NCBI GenBank assembly: GCA_902826815.1 | Contig: CADEGF010000025.1 | Coordinates: 23,781-87,780, forward strand | Reading direction: 5' to 3' | DNA from: an uncultured Mycobacteriaceae bacterium | Lineage (GTDB): Bacteria > Actinomycetota > Actinomycetes > Mycobacteriales > Mycobacteriaceae | Length of the DNA stretch: 64,000 bases | Part shown: positions 27,595 to 35,290 of the stretch, piece by piece | How positions within the stretch are numbered: position 1 is the first letter of the stretch | Layout of the letters: the number at the start of each line of letters is the position of its first letter | The notes under the pieces: model-generated | The model's input: the letters and a program-made list of their open reading frames with translations, nothing else | Told to the model about the DNA's origin: nothing | Databases searched by the model: none | Translations under genes and position numbers: made by a program

Positions 27595-27677
27595 GGCATT
27601 TCCTTTCGGGGTGGGGACGGCAGAAAGCCTTCGCCCGCCGACGCCACGGCACACGAGTAGCCGACTACTCGATTTCG

Positions 27678-27683
27678 TAGAGT
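27678..27683 (+). promoter_or_regulatory. -10 element for the Rv0484c-like SDR
   Basis: TAGAGT is followed by 8 nt and the ATG at 27692, with no ribosome site between. Confidence 0.5.
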
Positions 27684-27691
27684 TGGTCCCC

Positions 27692-28438
27692 ATGACGACA
27701 CCCGATGCCGGCCGGAAGGTTGCGGTGGTTACCGGCGCCAGCGGAGGTATCGGCGAAGCGACCGCCAGAACCCTTGCCGCTCAGGGTTGTCACGTTGTGT
27801 GCGTGGCGCGCCGCCAACGCCCGATCGCGGAGCTCGCCGCCGAGATCGGTGGAACGGCGTTTGCCGCCGACGTCACCGACGGCGATGCGGTCGCGGCGCT
27901 GGCCGATTCAGTGGATCGGGTGGACGTGCTGGTGAACAACGCAGGCGGAGCCCGCGGGCTGGAGTCGGTGCTCGATGCCGACATCGACAACTGGCGATGG
28001 ATGTGGGAGACCAACGTGCTCGGCACGCTGCGGGTGACGCGCGCGCTGCTTCCGAAGCTCATCGCCTCCGGTGACGGTTTGATCGTCACTGTGACATCCC
28101 TCGCCGGGCTGGAGACCTACGACAATGCGTCCGGCTACACCTCGGCCAAGCACGCCCAGGGCGCGCTTCACCGCACGCTGCGCGGCGAGCTTCTCGGAAA
28201 ACCCGTGCGGCTCACCGATATCGCACCGGGCATGGTCGAAACCGACTTCTCGCTCAACCGGTTCAAGGGTGACGAGGAGCGGGCCGCCGCCGTCTACAAG
28301 GGCCTCACGCCGCTGGTGGCCGAGGATGTCGCCGAGGTGATCGGCTTCGTCGCGTCGCGCCCTTCGCACGTCAACCTGGACCAGATCGTCATCAAGCCGC
28401 GCGATCAGGCCAGCGCAACGCGGTACAACCGCAAATAG
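27692..28438 (+). CDS. Short-chain dehydrogenase/reductase (Rv0484c-like)
   Basis: This 248-residue classical SDR has the cofactor loop VVTGASGGIGEATA (11-24), VNNAGG (about 86-91), catalytic Ser in VTVTSLAG, and YTSAKHAQ carrying Tyr and Lys. The GARGL segment and C-terminal IKPRDQ resemble the YdfG/serine-dehydrogenase-like group, but the substrate is unknown. ATG 27692 was selected because the upstream part of the open frame is divergent promoter DNA shared with the LysM gene. Confidence 0.88.
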   Translation: MTTPDAGRKVAVVTGASGGIGEATARTLAAQGCHVVCVARRQRPIAELAAEIGGTAFAADVTDGDAVAALADSVDRVDVLVNNAGGARGLESVLDADIDNWRWMWETNVLGTLRVTRALLPKLIASGDGLIVTVTSLAGLETYDNASGYTSAKHAQGALHRTLRGELLGKPVRLTDIAPGMVETDFSLNRFKGDEERAAAVYKGLTPLVAEDVAEVIGFVASRPSHVNLDQIVIKPRDQASATRYNRK

Positions 28439-28477
28439 CCGATTCGAAGGAAGTACCGCAATTCGCGTGTCACGCGT

Positions 28478-28491
28478 TGACGCACGCGTCA
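28478..28491. promoter_or_regulatory. 14-bp palindrome upstream of the PE-PPE hydrolase gene
   Basis: TGACGC-AC-GCGTCA is a perfect inverted repeat ending 10 bp before the GTG at 28502 and overlapping a TTGACG. It is a candidate operator; no regulator gene is adjacent. Confidence 0.35.
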
Positions 28492-28501
28492 TTATTGCGA
28501 T

Positions 28502-29587
28502 GTGAACAGAGACTTTGCTGTCGCGGCCGTTGCCGCGAGCGCAACCATGGTTGCGGCGTTCGCTACGCCTGCGGTCGCCGACACGTACTACTACGCCGCA
28601 GGCACCCGGCAGGCGGACAAGCCGTGGCAGACCTCCACCGACGAGTGGCGCCAGTTCCTTGGGCAGAACCATTCGCCCGAGGCCTACACGGTTCAGTACC
28701 CCCGTGACCTTGCGCCGCTGATCGGCGACACCACCCTGGACGACTCGGTCGGCGAAGGGGTGAAGAACGCCCTCGACCTGATCGAGACGCTCGGCGGCGG
28801 GAACCGCGTCACCCTTGTCGGGGTCAGCCAGGGTGCCGTGGTGATGTACAGGACGAAGCAGGCTCTGATCGATAACACCACCGACGGCGTCGACCCGAGC
28901 GAGATCACCGTCGTCACCTTCGGTGACCCCGTCAACCCCGACGGCGGCTTCCTGTCGAAGCTCGATCGGTGGAACATCAACATTCCGGGATTCAGGCCTT
29001 CGACCCACACGCCGGGCGACGGCGGCTACGTGACGTTCGCGATCGAGTACGACCTGATCGCCGACTCGCCCGACAACCTGAACCCGGTGTCGTGGGCCAA
29101 CGCGGTGATGGGCGGTGTGTACGACCATGCCAGCTATTCGAAGAAGCTCATCGACGAAGCCGACGCGGAGCACCGGATCGTGAGCAACGCCGAGCAGTGG
29201 TACGAGTCTCCCGGCGACGAGCAGGCGGTGGCCTACTACCAGCACAACTTGATCAAGCAGAAGAACCTGCCGCTGACCCGCCCGCTTCGCGACATCGGCA
29301 CAGAGCTCGCCGACGACGGGGGCGATGTGCGCGTCAACCGCGCCGTCGATCGGATCGACAACCTGCTGCGGCCGATTGTGGACGCCGGCTACGACGGCGG
29401 CGAGCCCGGCGGCACCCGCCACGTCGGAGTCGTGACGAAGCACTATGAGGACGGCAATCCGAGCGCCAACGCTCGGGCCACAAAGCCGAAGATATCCAGG
29501 ACACCGGTCCGCGACGCCATCAAGACCGTCAGCGAAGCGGTGAAGAAGTTGTCGAACAGGCTGGCGCCGAAGCCAGCCCAGAGCTAG
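28502..29587 (+). CDS. Secreted PE-PPE-domain alpha/beta hydrolase
   Basis: The product is 361 residues: a signal peptide (about 1-27, cleavage near AVADTYYY) then a PE-PPE domain (PF08237 type), a serine hydrolase fold with the nucleophile elbow [10 protein letters not shown] (S109), an Asp in [10 protein letters not shown], and a His-containing C-terminal part. Family members act as esterases or as acyltransferases for trehalose or glycolipids. No PE or PPE N-terminal domain is present. The C-terminal 60 residues are basic and flexible. Its TAG overlaps the lprQ stop codon on the other strand. Confidence 0.85.
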   Translation: MNRDFAVAAVAASATMVAAFATPAVADTYYYAAGTRQADKPWQTSTDEWRQFLGQNHSPEAYTVQYPRDLAPLIGDTTLDDSVGEGVKNALDLIETLGGGNRVTLVGVSQGAVVMYRTKQALIDNTTDGVDPSEITVVTFGDPVNPDGGFLSKLDRWNINIPGFRPSTHTPGDGGYVTFAIEYDLIADSPDNLNPVSWANAVMGGVYDHASYSKKLIDEADAEHRIVSNAEQWYESPGDEQAVAYYQHNLIKQKNLPLTRPLRDIGTELADDGGDVRVNRAVDRIDNLLRPIVDAGYDGGEPGGTRHVGVVTKHYEDGNPSANARATKPKISRTPVRDAIKTVSEAVKKLSNRLAPKPAQS

Positions 29588-30882
29588 CCGCCCGGACGGC
29601 CGTTGACCGGTTGCGGCGCACCCGTCGGCGTCGCGGGTGCGGTGCTCGGGATGCCGGACGGTGGCGCCTGCGGCGACAACGCAGACATCGCCGTCCACTC
29701 GTCCCATGGCACGACCCAGTCCCAGAGATCGCCGTCGGCGTACGACAGGTCGATCGACGTGCCCGTGACCTCGACTGGGTCGCCGTAGATCGCACTGTTG
29801 AAGTACTGCTGGGCGTTCTCCAGGTTGAGGTTGATGCAGCCGTTGGTGACATTGGTGTTGCCTTGCGACGCAATGCTGTTGGGGTTGCAGTGAATGAACT
29901 CGCCGTTGTTGGAGATGCGCACCGCGAAGCGCTCGTGGACGTCGCTGTAGCCGGCGGCAGGGTTGGTCATGTAGAAGTCTTCGTACTTCTCGGTGACGAC
30001 ATGGACGCCGCTGCGGGTGATGTTGCGCGGCAGGTCGCCCTCCCCGTAACTGCACGGGAAGTCCATGATGACGCCCTCGTCGGTCTCGACCTGAATCCGG
30101 TGTGACTGCGCAGGTGCCTTCACAACCTGGCGCCGCCCGATCGCGAAGTTCAGCGAGATGTCCTGTGCCCCGTAGGCGCCGTCGCCGAACTTCACCCCGT
30201 AGAGCTTCGCGTCGACGTTCACCGTTGTGCCCGCCGGGTAGTAGTCCTTGGTGCGGTAGTGCACCCGCGATCCGCCGACTTCGTCGGGCAGCCACGCCCA
30301 GCCGCCCTCGACCGGCGGAGTGGTGGTCACCTTCAGCGCCTTCTCCACGGTGGCCCTGTCCTCATCGGCGATCGCCGCGTCGAACTGGAGGATCACCGGC
30401 GCCGCGACGCCGACGACCTGGCCGTCGGCGAGCTGGAACTGACCGTTCACCTGAGTCGACGGGTCGACGGTCGTGAACTTGCCCTGCACAGGGACGGCCT
30501 TACCGTCGCGGCCGACCACCGATCCCGCCCACGTGTAGTCGGCGCCGTAGCCGAGCGGTTCGGTGACGCTGAAGGTGGTGCGCTCGCGGTTGACCGCGCC
30601 AGCGATGGCCTTGCCTTCGGCGTTGGTCAGCGTGACGCGCTGGAACCAGCCGTCGCGGACCTCGACCCGGACCGCCGAGGTCGGGAGCACGTCGGCTGCG
30701 GCATCGGCAGGTGAGTAGGTGAGCGACGGCGCGGACGGCGCCTCGGCGGCCTCCGAGGGCGCCTTTGACGTACCTGAGCAGGCGGCCAGCACGCCAGGAG
30801 CGACCATCCCGACCGCCAGGGCGGTCAGGGCCGTGCGCCGAGATATCGGCGGCAACGAATCAGCTGGGCTCACGTGTTCCAA
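29584..30882 (-). CDS. lprQ: Lipoprotein L,D-transpeptidase LprQ (LdtMt5-like)
   Basis: This enzyme of about 430 residues forms 3-3 cross-links in peptidoglycan. It has a lipobox leader ([10 protein letters not shown], lipid-modified Cys about residue 34), two Ig-like domains (about 55-260), a YkuD catalytic domain with the conserved [14 protein letters not shown] and NGCINLN (nucleophile Cys), and a Pro/Ala-rich tail. The open frame starts at a TTG 6 bp after murB; a GTG at 30873 is an equally good start. The sequence is a close match in plan to Rv0483. It lies in an operon with murB. Confidence 0.94.
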   Translation of the reverse strand: MEHVSPADSLPPISRRTALTALAVGMVAPGVLAACSGTSKAPSEAAEAPSAPSLTYSPADAAADVLPTSAVRVEVRDGWFQRVTLTNAEGKAIAGAVNRERTTFSVTEPLGYGADYTWAGSVVGRDGKAVPVQGKFTTVDPSTQVNGQFQLADGQVVGVAAPVILQFDAAIADEDRATVEKALKVTTTPPVEGGWAWLPDEVGGSRVHYRTKDYYPAGTTVNVDAKLYGVKFGDGAYGAQDISLNFAIGRRQVVKAPAQSHRIQVETDEGVIMDFPCSYGEGDLPRNITRSGVHVVTEKYEDFYMTNPAAGYSDVHERFAVRISNNGEFIHCNPNSIASQGNTNVTNGCINLNLENAQQYFNSAIYGDPVEVTGTSIDLSYADGDLWDWVVPWDEWTAMSALSPQAPPSGIPSTAPATPTGAPQPVNGRPGG

Positions 30883-30888
30883 AGATAC

Positions 30889-31950
30889 CTAGAGAGAGGC
30901 TCCAACCAGAATCGGCTCGGCGGTGAGTTCGATCCCGAACTCCGCATTTACCCCTTCGCGGATCCGCCTGGCCAGGGAAATCACGTCGGCGGCGGTGGCT
31001 GCGCCCCGGTTGGTCACAGCCAGTGCGTGCTTGGTTGACAGCCGTGCAGGCGCGTCGTCACCCGGATAGCCCTTGGCGAAGCCTGCGTTCTCGACGAGCC
31101 AGCCCGCGGCCAGCTTGACGCCGTTCGGCGCCGGGTAGTTGGGCACCGGCGCCGATGAGCGGGCCTGGATCCGGTCGAAGTCCGCGGCAGTGACGACCGG
31201 GTTGGTGAAGAAGGAGCCGACGCTCCAGGTGTCGTGGTCGCCATTGTCGAGCACCATGCCCTTGCGTCTGCGCAGAGCCAGCACGGCGTCGCGCACCGCA
31301 GCGGGATCGGCGCGGGTACCCGGCTCGGCGCCCAACGTCGACGCCAGTTCGCCGTAGCGCAACGGCGCGCTGCGGCCGTCGGCGTCGAGGACGAACTCGA
31401 CCTCGAGCGCGATAGTGGCGTCGGAGTGTTTGAGAATGCTTGTCCGGTAACCGAATCCGAGTTCGCCGCCGTCGACCCAGCGGTCTTCGCCGGTGGCGCG
31501 GTCCAGCAGCCGGACCCGTCGGATCGTTTCGGACACCTCCGCGCCGTACGCGCCGACGTTCTGCACGGGTGTCGCGCCCGCGGAGCCGGGGATCCCCGAA
31601 AGGCACTCGAGGCCGCCGAGACCGTGTTCGAGCGCGGCGACGACGACGTCGTCCCAGACCGCACCGGCCTCCGCGCGCACGGTGTCGCCGTCGACGTGGA
31701 TGCCCGCATTGGCCAGCCGTACCACCGTCAGGTCAGCTATGTCGTCGGCCAGTACGACGTTGGAGCCACCTGCCAACACCAATGCCCGGTCCTCGGACTC
31801 GGCATTCAGCGCCCGGATCACCGCGATGATCGCCTCGGTGGTCTCGCAGGTGATCACCCGGCGCGCGACCGGGCCGACGCGCAGCGTGGTCAGGGGCGCC
31901 AGCGGCACCTCCTCGGCGACGGGCATACCCCCTAGCAGCGAACTGACCAC
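30889..31950 (-). CDS. murB: UDP-N-acetylenolpyruvoylglucosamine reductase
   Basis: MurB reduces UDP-GlcNAc-enolpyruvate to UDP-MurNAc with NADPH and FAD, an essential step in peptidoglycan synthesis. The 353-residue protein shows the FAD-binding [13 protein letters not shown] and [23 protein letters not shown], and the catalytic Ser in [11 protein letters not shown], with a C-terminal Glu in [10 protein letters not shown]. It starts with GTG 8 nt after a TACCGT element and is followed by lprQ, giving a cell-wall gene pair. Confidence 0.97.
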   Translation of the reverse strand: MVSSLLGGMPVAEEVPLAPLTTLRVGPVARRVITCETTEAIIAVIRALNAESEDRALVLAGGSNVVLADDIADLTVVRLANAGIHVDGDTVRAEAGAVWDDVVVAALEHGLGGLECLSGIPGSAGATPVQNVGAYGAEVSETIRRVRLLDRATGEDRWVDGGELGFGYRTSILKHSDATIALEVEFVLDADGRSAPLRYGELASTLGAEPGTRADPAAVRDAVLALRRRKGMVLDNGDHDTWSVGSFFTNPVVTAADFDRIQARSSAPVPNYPAPNGVKLAAGWLVENAGFAKGYPGDDAPARLSTKHALAVTNRGAATAADVISLARRIREGVNAEFGIELTAEPILVGASL

Positions 31951-31958
31951 GGGCCGTA

Positions 31959-31968
31959 ACGGTAGCCT
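31959..31968. promoter_or_regulatory. Overlapping divergent -10 elements between murB and the DUF2505 gene
   Basis: TACCGT (minus strand, 31959-31964) lies 8 nt before the murB GTG, and TAGCCT (plus strand, 31963-31968) lies 8 nt before the DUF2505 ATG. They share the central TA at 31963-31964. Only 26 bp separate the two start codons, so both messages should be leaderless and compete for polymerase. Confidence 0.5.
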
Positions 31969-31976
31969 GGCCAGCT

Positions 31977-32495
31977 ATGCCGCGCTCATTCGACATGGCC
32001 GCCGAGTACGACGGCAGCGTCGAACAGGTCCACAGGGCATTCGGCGACGAGAACTACTGGCTTGCCCGGTTGGCCGAATCCGGCGCCGACAAGGCGACGC
32101 TGGATTCGATCACCTACGACGGCAAGGACGGAGCCGGCGGCATCCGGATAAAGACCACCCAGGTGCTGCGTCGTGACCGGCTGCCCGGTCTGGTGACGCA
32201 GTTCCATCCCGGCGATCTGGCGATCGTGCGGGAGGAGGCGTGGAGCCCGGTCGAGGACGGCAAGGCGACAGCCACCGTGAACGGCGCGATTCCCGGTGCG
32301 CCCGTATCGCTTTCGGGCCCCGCCGTGCTGGCGCCCACCGGAAGCGGTGGCTCGCGGCTGCAGTTCACCGCCTCCGTGGAGGTGCGGATCCCGCTGGTGG
32401 GCGGCAAGGTCGAGAACTTCATCGGCGGCCAACTCGTCGAATTGCTCGTCGCGGAGCAGCGATTCACCACGGCGTGGGTCAAGGACAACCCGTAA
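31977..32495 (+). CDS. DUF2505 protein (Rv0481c-like)
   Basis: This 172-residue actinobacterial protein of DUF2505 has an SRPBCC/START-like helix-grip fold: an N-terminal strand FDMAAEYDGSVEQVHRAFGD, a central sheet, and a long C-terminal helix ENFIGGQLVELLVAEQRFTTAWV. The family probably binds a hydrophobic ligand; no enzymatic residue is known. A paralogue follows directly. The ATG is 8 nt after TAGCCT. Confidence 0.85.
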   Translation: MPRSFDMAAEYDGSVEQVHRAFGDENYWLARLAESGADKATLDSITYDGKDGAGGIRIKTTQVLRRDRLPGLVTQFHPGDLAIVREEAWSPVEDGKATATVNGAIPGAPVSLSGPAVLAPTGSGGSRLQFTASVEVRIPLVGGKVENFIGGQLVELLVAEQRFTTAWVKDNP

Positions 32496-32503
32496 TCCGC
32501 CGG

Positions 32504-32509
32504 TAACCT
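32504..32509 (+). promoter_or_regulatory. -10 element for the second DUF2505 gene
   Basis: TAACCT ends 6 nt before the ATG at 32516, a leaderless arrangement, so this gene need not depend on read-through from its paralogue. Confidence 0.45.
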
Positions 32510-32515
32510 GGTGTT

Positions 32516-33031
32516 ATGTCGCGCCGGATGGATTACAAGATCACGTTCGACGCGCCCGCCGAGAAGATCTATCAGGACTTCACCAGCCGCGACTACTGGG
32601 AAACCCTGATGGACGCCTACCGGTTCCTGACGCCGCAAAGCGAGATCACGAAGTTCACCTCGAACGCGTCGGGCACCGACATCGTCTTCAAGCAGAACCT
32701 GCCGCGCACGTACCTGCCGCCGATCGCGCGCAGCGTGGTGCCCGTCGACATGATCATCACTCGCGAGCAGCATTTCGACCCGTACGACCACGCCGAAAAA
32801 CAGGGCAACGGCACATATCGCGCGAGCATCCCGCACGGGCCTGGTCACTTCGGCGGCAAGTACCTGCTCACCGAGACCGAATCGGGCAGCGAGCTACGGC
32901 TGGTCAGCGTCTGCAAGGTGTTCATCCCGCTCATCGGCGGCGCGCTCGAGGATCTGATCCTTCACCACATCAAGCAACTCTTCGATGCCGAAGAGGCCTT
33001 CACCGACGATTGGATCGCCAAGCACCACTAA
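32516..33031 (+). CDS. Second DUF2505 protein
   Basis: This 171-residue paralogue of the preceding gene has the same helix-grip plan: MDYKITFDAPAEKIYQDF at the start, VSVCKVFIPLIGGALEDL before the C-terminal helix. Its last 34 bp lie in a 35-bp sequence that is repeated at 33816-33850 on the other side of a toxin-antitoxin cassette, showing that something was inserted at the gene's 3' end while the coding sequence stayed complete. M. tuberculosis has only one such gene here. Confidence 0.85.
   Translation: MSRRMDYKITFDAPAEKIYQDFTSRDYWETLMDAYRFLTPQSEITKFTSNASGTDIVFKQNLPRTYLPPIARSVVPVDMIITREQHFDPYDHAEKQGNGTYRASIPHGPGHFGGKYLLTETESGSELRLVSVCKVFIPLIGGALEDLILHHIKQLFDAEEAFTDDWIAKHH
32996..33030 (+). 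repeat. Left 35-bp direct repeat flanking the toxin-antitoxin cassette
   Basis: The last codons of the DUF2505 gene (from GCCTTCACCG to AGCACCACTA) are repeated at 33816-33850 with 33 of 35 bases identical; the differences are at 33006 (A against C) and 33011 (T against G). The layout resembles attL/attR or a gene-end duplication created on insertion. Confidence 0.85.
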
Positions 33032-33107
33032 GGTTTTGGCGACGCCTTGTCGCGCCCACCCCCGAATTCTCGACTGACTTGATCCGCCGCTGAAAGAAGC
33101 TATTCAC

Positions 33108-33122
33108 GCTAGACACACTAGC
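33108..33122. promoter_or_regulatory. Candidate autoregulatory operator of the antitoxin
   Basis: GCTAG-ACACA-CTAGC is a perfect 5-bp inverted repeat about 20 bp upstream of the cassette's -10 element. Phd-type antitoxins bind short palindromes in this position. Confidence 0.4.
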
Positions 33123-33142
33123 TCTAATGGCGATAAGGGTCC

Positions 33143-33148
33143 TAGAGT
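33143..33148 (+). promoter_or_regulatory. -10 element for the toxin-antitoxin operon
   Basis: TAGAGT is followed by 7 nt and the antitoxin ATG at 33156, suggesting a leaderless mRNA. Confidence 0.45.
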
Positions 33149-33155
33149 CGTCGGC

Positions 33156-33398
33156 ATGGAAAGCACCGTGTCAAGCACTGACGCCAAGAACCGGCTGAAT
33201 GCCCTTCTGGCTGATATTGAGCGGACCGGCGAATCGGTGACGATCACCAACCATGGCAGGCCCGTCGCCAAGCTGGTGCCCGTGCAGCCAGTACCACGGA
33301 CATTTGGGCACTTGCCAAACCTCGTGGTGCCCAAAGACTTCGATGATCCACTGCCGGAATCCGAACTCGCCGCATGGGATGGCGTCGACGAGTCGTGA
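33156..33398 (+). CDS. Phd/YefM-family antitoxin
   Basis: This 80-residue antitoxin has the Phd/YefM DNA-binding fold in residues 1-45 (VSSTDAKNRLNALLADIERT, VTITNHGRPVAKLVP) and a toxin-neutralising acidic tail (FDDPLPESELAAWDGVDES). It is paired with a PIN toxin, whose GTG overlaps the antitoxin stop (GTGA), the usual translational coupling. It probably represses its own promoter through the palindrome at 33108-33122. The cassette is flanked by direct repeats. Confidence 0.92.
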   Translation: MESTVSSTDAKNRLNALLADIERTGESVTITNHGRPVAKLVPVQPVPRTFGHLPNLVVPKDFDDPLPESELAAWDGVDES

Positions 33399-33784
33399 AC
33401 GTCCTTCTGGACACGCGTACGCTGCTGTGGCTCGTCAGTTCACCGGCCGACCTGGAGCCCTCGGCCTTGGCGGTGCTGTCGACTCCAGACACCAAAGTGT
33501 GGGTCACCGCCGCCTCAGCGTGGGAGATCGCCATCAAAACCCGCATTGGTCGGCTCGACGGCGAACCACTGTTGTCGGCATGGTCGGACATCATTGCCAA
33601 CATGAGCACCGCTGAGTTGCCGATCGAGTCAGCTGACGCAATCTTGGCGGGTCGCCTCCCGTGGGCAAACAAAGACCCCTTTGATCGCGTCATCGTCGCC
33701 CAGGCACTTCGCCGCAACCTCACCATCGCCACCCGCGACGGCAAGATCCTCGACGCCGCCCTCACCCCCACTCTCATGGCCTGA
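33395..33784 (+). CDS. PIN-domain toxin (VapC-like ribonuclease)
   Basis: This 129-residue PIN domain has acidic residues in NVLLDTRTLLWL (Asp), AASAWEIAIKTRIGRL (Glu), DPFDRVIVAQAL (Asp) and TIATRDGKI (Asp), the metal-binding set of VapC RNases. The subgroup with SAWEIAIK commonly partners Phd-type antitoxins. Its target RNA cannot be predicted. GTG 33395 was chosen for the GTGA overlap and because it starts one residue before the first beta strand. Confidence 0.92.
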   Translation: MNVLLDTRTLLWLVSSPADLEPSALAVLSTPDTKVWVTAASAWEIAIKTRIGRLDGEPLLSAWSDIIANMSTAELPIESADAILAGRLPWANKDPFDRVIVAQALRRNLTIATRDGKILDAALTPTLMA

Positions 33785-33815
33785 CCAGCCATCAGGACCT
33801 CCCACTTGCGGGGGA

Positions 33816-33850
33816 GCCTTCACCGCCGATGGGATCGCCAAGCACCACTA
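33816..33850 (+). repeat. Right 35-bp direct repeat flanking the toxin-antitoxin cassette
   Basis: This copy of the DUF2505 gene end ends in a TAG-type stop rather than TAA and contains the TetR stop codon (33848-33850) on the minus strand. Before insertion the DUF2505 and tetR genes probably overlapped tail to tail at this spot. A palindromic element (CTCCC ACTTGCG GGGAG, 33799-33816) abuts it. Confidence 0.85.
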
Positions 33851-34435
33851 GCGATTCGGCACGACGGCTTTCATGCCGTTGAGTGAGGTTTCGACATATT
33901 GGCCGAGCACCTGGTCGCGTACCGGTCCACTTGCGGGCAGCGTCAGAAGCAGGGCGTAGAGCCCGACCAGGAAGAACAGTCCGCTGTAGAGCGGGCCGAC
34001 GTCCGGCGGGATTTCGCCCCGGTCCCGCGCCAGCCGCAGATGCTCGACGACGACGACGATCACCGGATGCTTGGCCCACACCTCCTCCGGCGGCCTGGCA
34101 GCGGAGAAATGCAGCGCGAGAAAGTCCTTGAACAGGTGGCCGCCGAGGCGATCTTCCAGCGACTGGATGACGACGACGGCTCGTTGCAGCGCCTCGGGCA
34201 GGGCAGGCGAGGTGTCGAAGAACCGGGTCAGTTCGGCGGCGATGCGGTCCTCTTCACGGCGTTCGAGTTCGACGAGGACGTCCTCCTTGGTCGGGAAGTG
34301 GAAGTAGAACGTCGCAGGCGAGACACCGGCCGCAGCGGCGATCGCCCTGACGTCGGCTGCCGCGACACCGCCGCGTCGAAACTCGCCGACGGCAGCGCCG
34401 AGAAGCCGCTCACGGGTCCGCTCACCCTTGTTCAC
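33848..34435 (-). CDS. TetR/AcrR family regulator of the COX3/COX4-like membrane operon
   Basis: This 195-residue regulator has the helix-turn-helix at about 27-46 (VRAIAAAAGVSPATFYFHFP) and a normal C-terminal ligand domain. It starts with GTG and is divergent from the membrane-protein operon beginning at 34535. Two similar operator-like sequences sit at either end of the shared intergenic region, so it very likely represses both itself and the operon. Its stop codon lies within the right-hand cassette repeat. Confidence 0.9.
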   Translation of the reverse strand: MNKGERTRERLLGAAVGEFRRGGVAAADVRAIAAAAGVSPATFYFHFPTKEDVLVELERREEDRIAAELTRFFDTSPALPEALQRAVVVIQSLEDRLGGHLFKDFLALHFSAARPPEEVWAKHPVIVVVVEHLRLARDRGEIPPDVGPLYSGLFFLVGLYALLLTLPASGPVRDQVLGQYVETSLNGMKAVVPNR

Positions 34436-34439
34436 AGAA

Positions 34440-34453
34440 CTGACAATACTCAG
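34440..34453. promoter_or_regulatory. Operator-like site 1 near the tetR start
   Basis: CTGACAATACTCAG is an imperfect copy of the palindrome at 34507-34520, and the flanks match too (AA before, AAA after). It lies 5 bp upstream of the tetR start codon. Confidence 0.5.
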
Positions 34454-34474
34454 AAAACTTCCCCACTTGGTGAA

Positions 34475-34490
34475 GACATGGTTACATGTC
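34475..34490. promoter_or_regulatory. Central palindrome in the tetR/membrane-operon intergenic region
   Basis: GACATG-GTTA-CATGTC is a perfect 6-bp inverted repeat midway between the two operator-like sites; it may bind a further regulator or lie over the divergent promoters. Confidence 0.35.
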
Positions 34491-34506
34491 TAGCCAGTTC
34501 ACAAAA

Positions 34507-34520
34507 CTGACAACTGTCAG
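34507..34520. promoter_or_regulatory. Operator-like site 2 near the membrane-operon start
   Basis: CTGACA-AC-TGTCAG is a perfect inverted repeat 14 bp upstream of the ATG at 34535 and matches site 1. The pair, 67 bp apart, is a typical layout for a divergently acting TetR repressor. Confidence 0.6.
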
Positions 34521-34534
34521 AAACGGAGCGCTAG

Positions 34535-35290
34535 ATGCAGCTGCTGTCCGGAGTCGAGGACATCCCGCGGACATCGAACGTCCGCACGCAGTCGATCGCC
34601 CTGTGGATCACCGCGGTGTCGCTGGTGGCGCTGGCGATCGCCTACGCCGCCTTCCCGGGATTCTGGCCACCGATCTCGCCGAAGGCCTCTGCGTCCGACG
34701 TCGCCGCCCTTTACCGCAATGACACCGCGTGGATCCGGTTCAGCGTGGTGATCTTCAATCTGTTCAGCGGCATGTTTCTCCCACTGTTCTGTGTCCTGGT
34801 CGTGCAGATGAAGCGGATGACGACGCAGAGCCAGGTGTTCGCCTACTGCTATCTCAGCACCACCGTCAGCGGTTCGACGATCTTTGCACTGGCGACCGTC
34901 TTCTTCGGCACCGCGGCGTTCCGCCCCGACCGAGACGCGGACCTGATCTTGGTGCTCAACGATCTCGGCTGGATTCTCCTGGTGGCCCCGGTCGGCATGG
35001 TGTTGGTGCAGAACGTGATGTTGGCGCTGGCCGTCTACCACGACGACGTTCCCGAGCCGGTCTTCCCGCGCTGGGTCGGCCACTTCTCAGTGCTCGTCGC
35101 GGTGGTCATGGCCCCTTCTGCGTTGTCGGTGGTATTCGATTCAGGACCGCTGGCGTGGAACGGCGTGGTGTCCTTCTGGCTGCGCAACGTCGCGTTCCTG
35201 GTCTTCGTAGTGGTCATGCTCGTCATGTGCCGCAGGGCCATTCGCAAACAGGCGATCGACGAGGACCTGGTAGAGGAGCGCGCCGGGTGA
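34535..35290 (+). CDS. Multi-pass membrane protein, paralogue A
   Basis: This 251-residue protein has about six membrane helices and no recognised domain name. Conserved-looking motifs shared with the next gene are a loop VVQMKRMTT (about 89-97) and LAWNGVVSFWLRN near the last helix (about 206-218). It is the first gene of a TetR-controlled operon with COX3-like and COX4-like proteins. It may be a structural partner or a replacement for a catalytic subunit, but no heme-ligand histidine pattern is obvious. Function is unknown. Confidence 0.8.
   Translation: MQLLSGVEDIPRTSNVRTQSIALWITAVSLVALAIAYAAFPGFWPPISPKASASDVAALYRNDTAWIRFSVVIFNLFSGMFLPLFCVLVVQMKRMTTQSQVFAYCYLSTTVSGSTIFALATVFFGTAAFRPDRDADLILVLNDLGWILLVAPVGMVLVQNVMLALAVYHDDVPEPVFPRWVGHFSVLVAVVMAPSALSVVFDSGPLAWNGVVSFWLRNVAFLVFVVVMLVMCRRAIRKQAIDEDLVEERAG

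Noticed and set aside
27908-30295. A 795-codon open frame on the minus strand
   Set aside because: It is antisense to the SDR, PE-PPE hydrolase and part of lprQ, reads as Arg/His/Val-rich low-information sequence, and is explained by the high GC content that removes stop codons.
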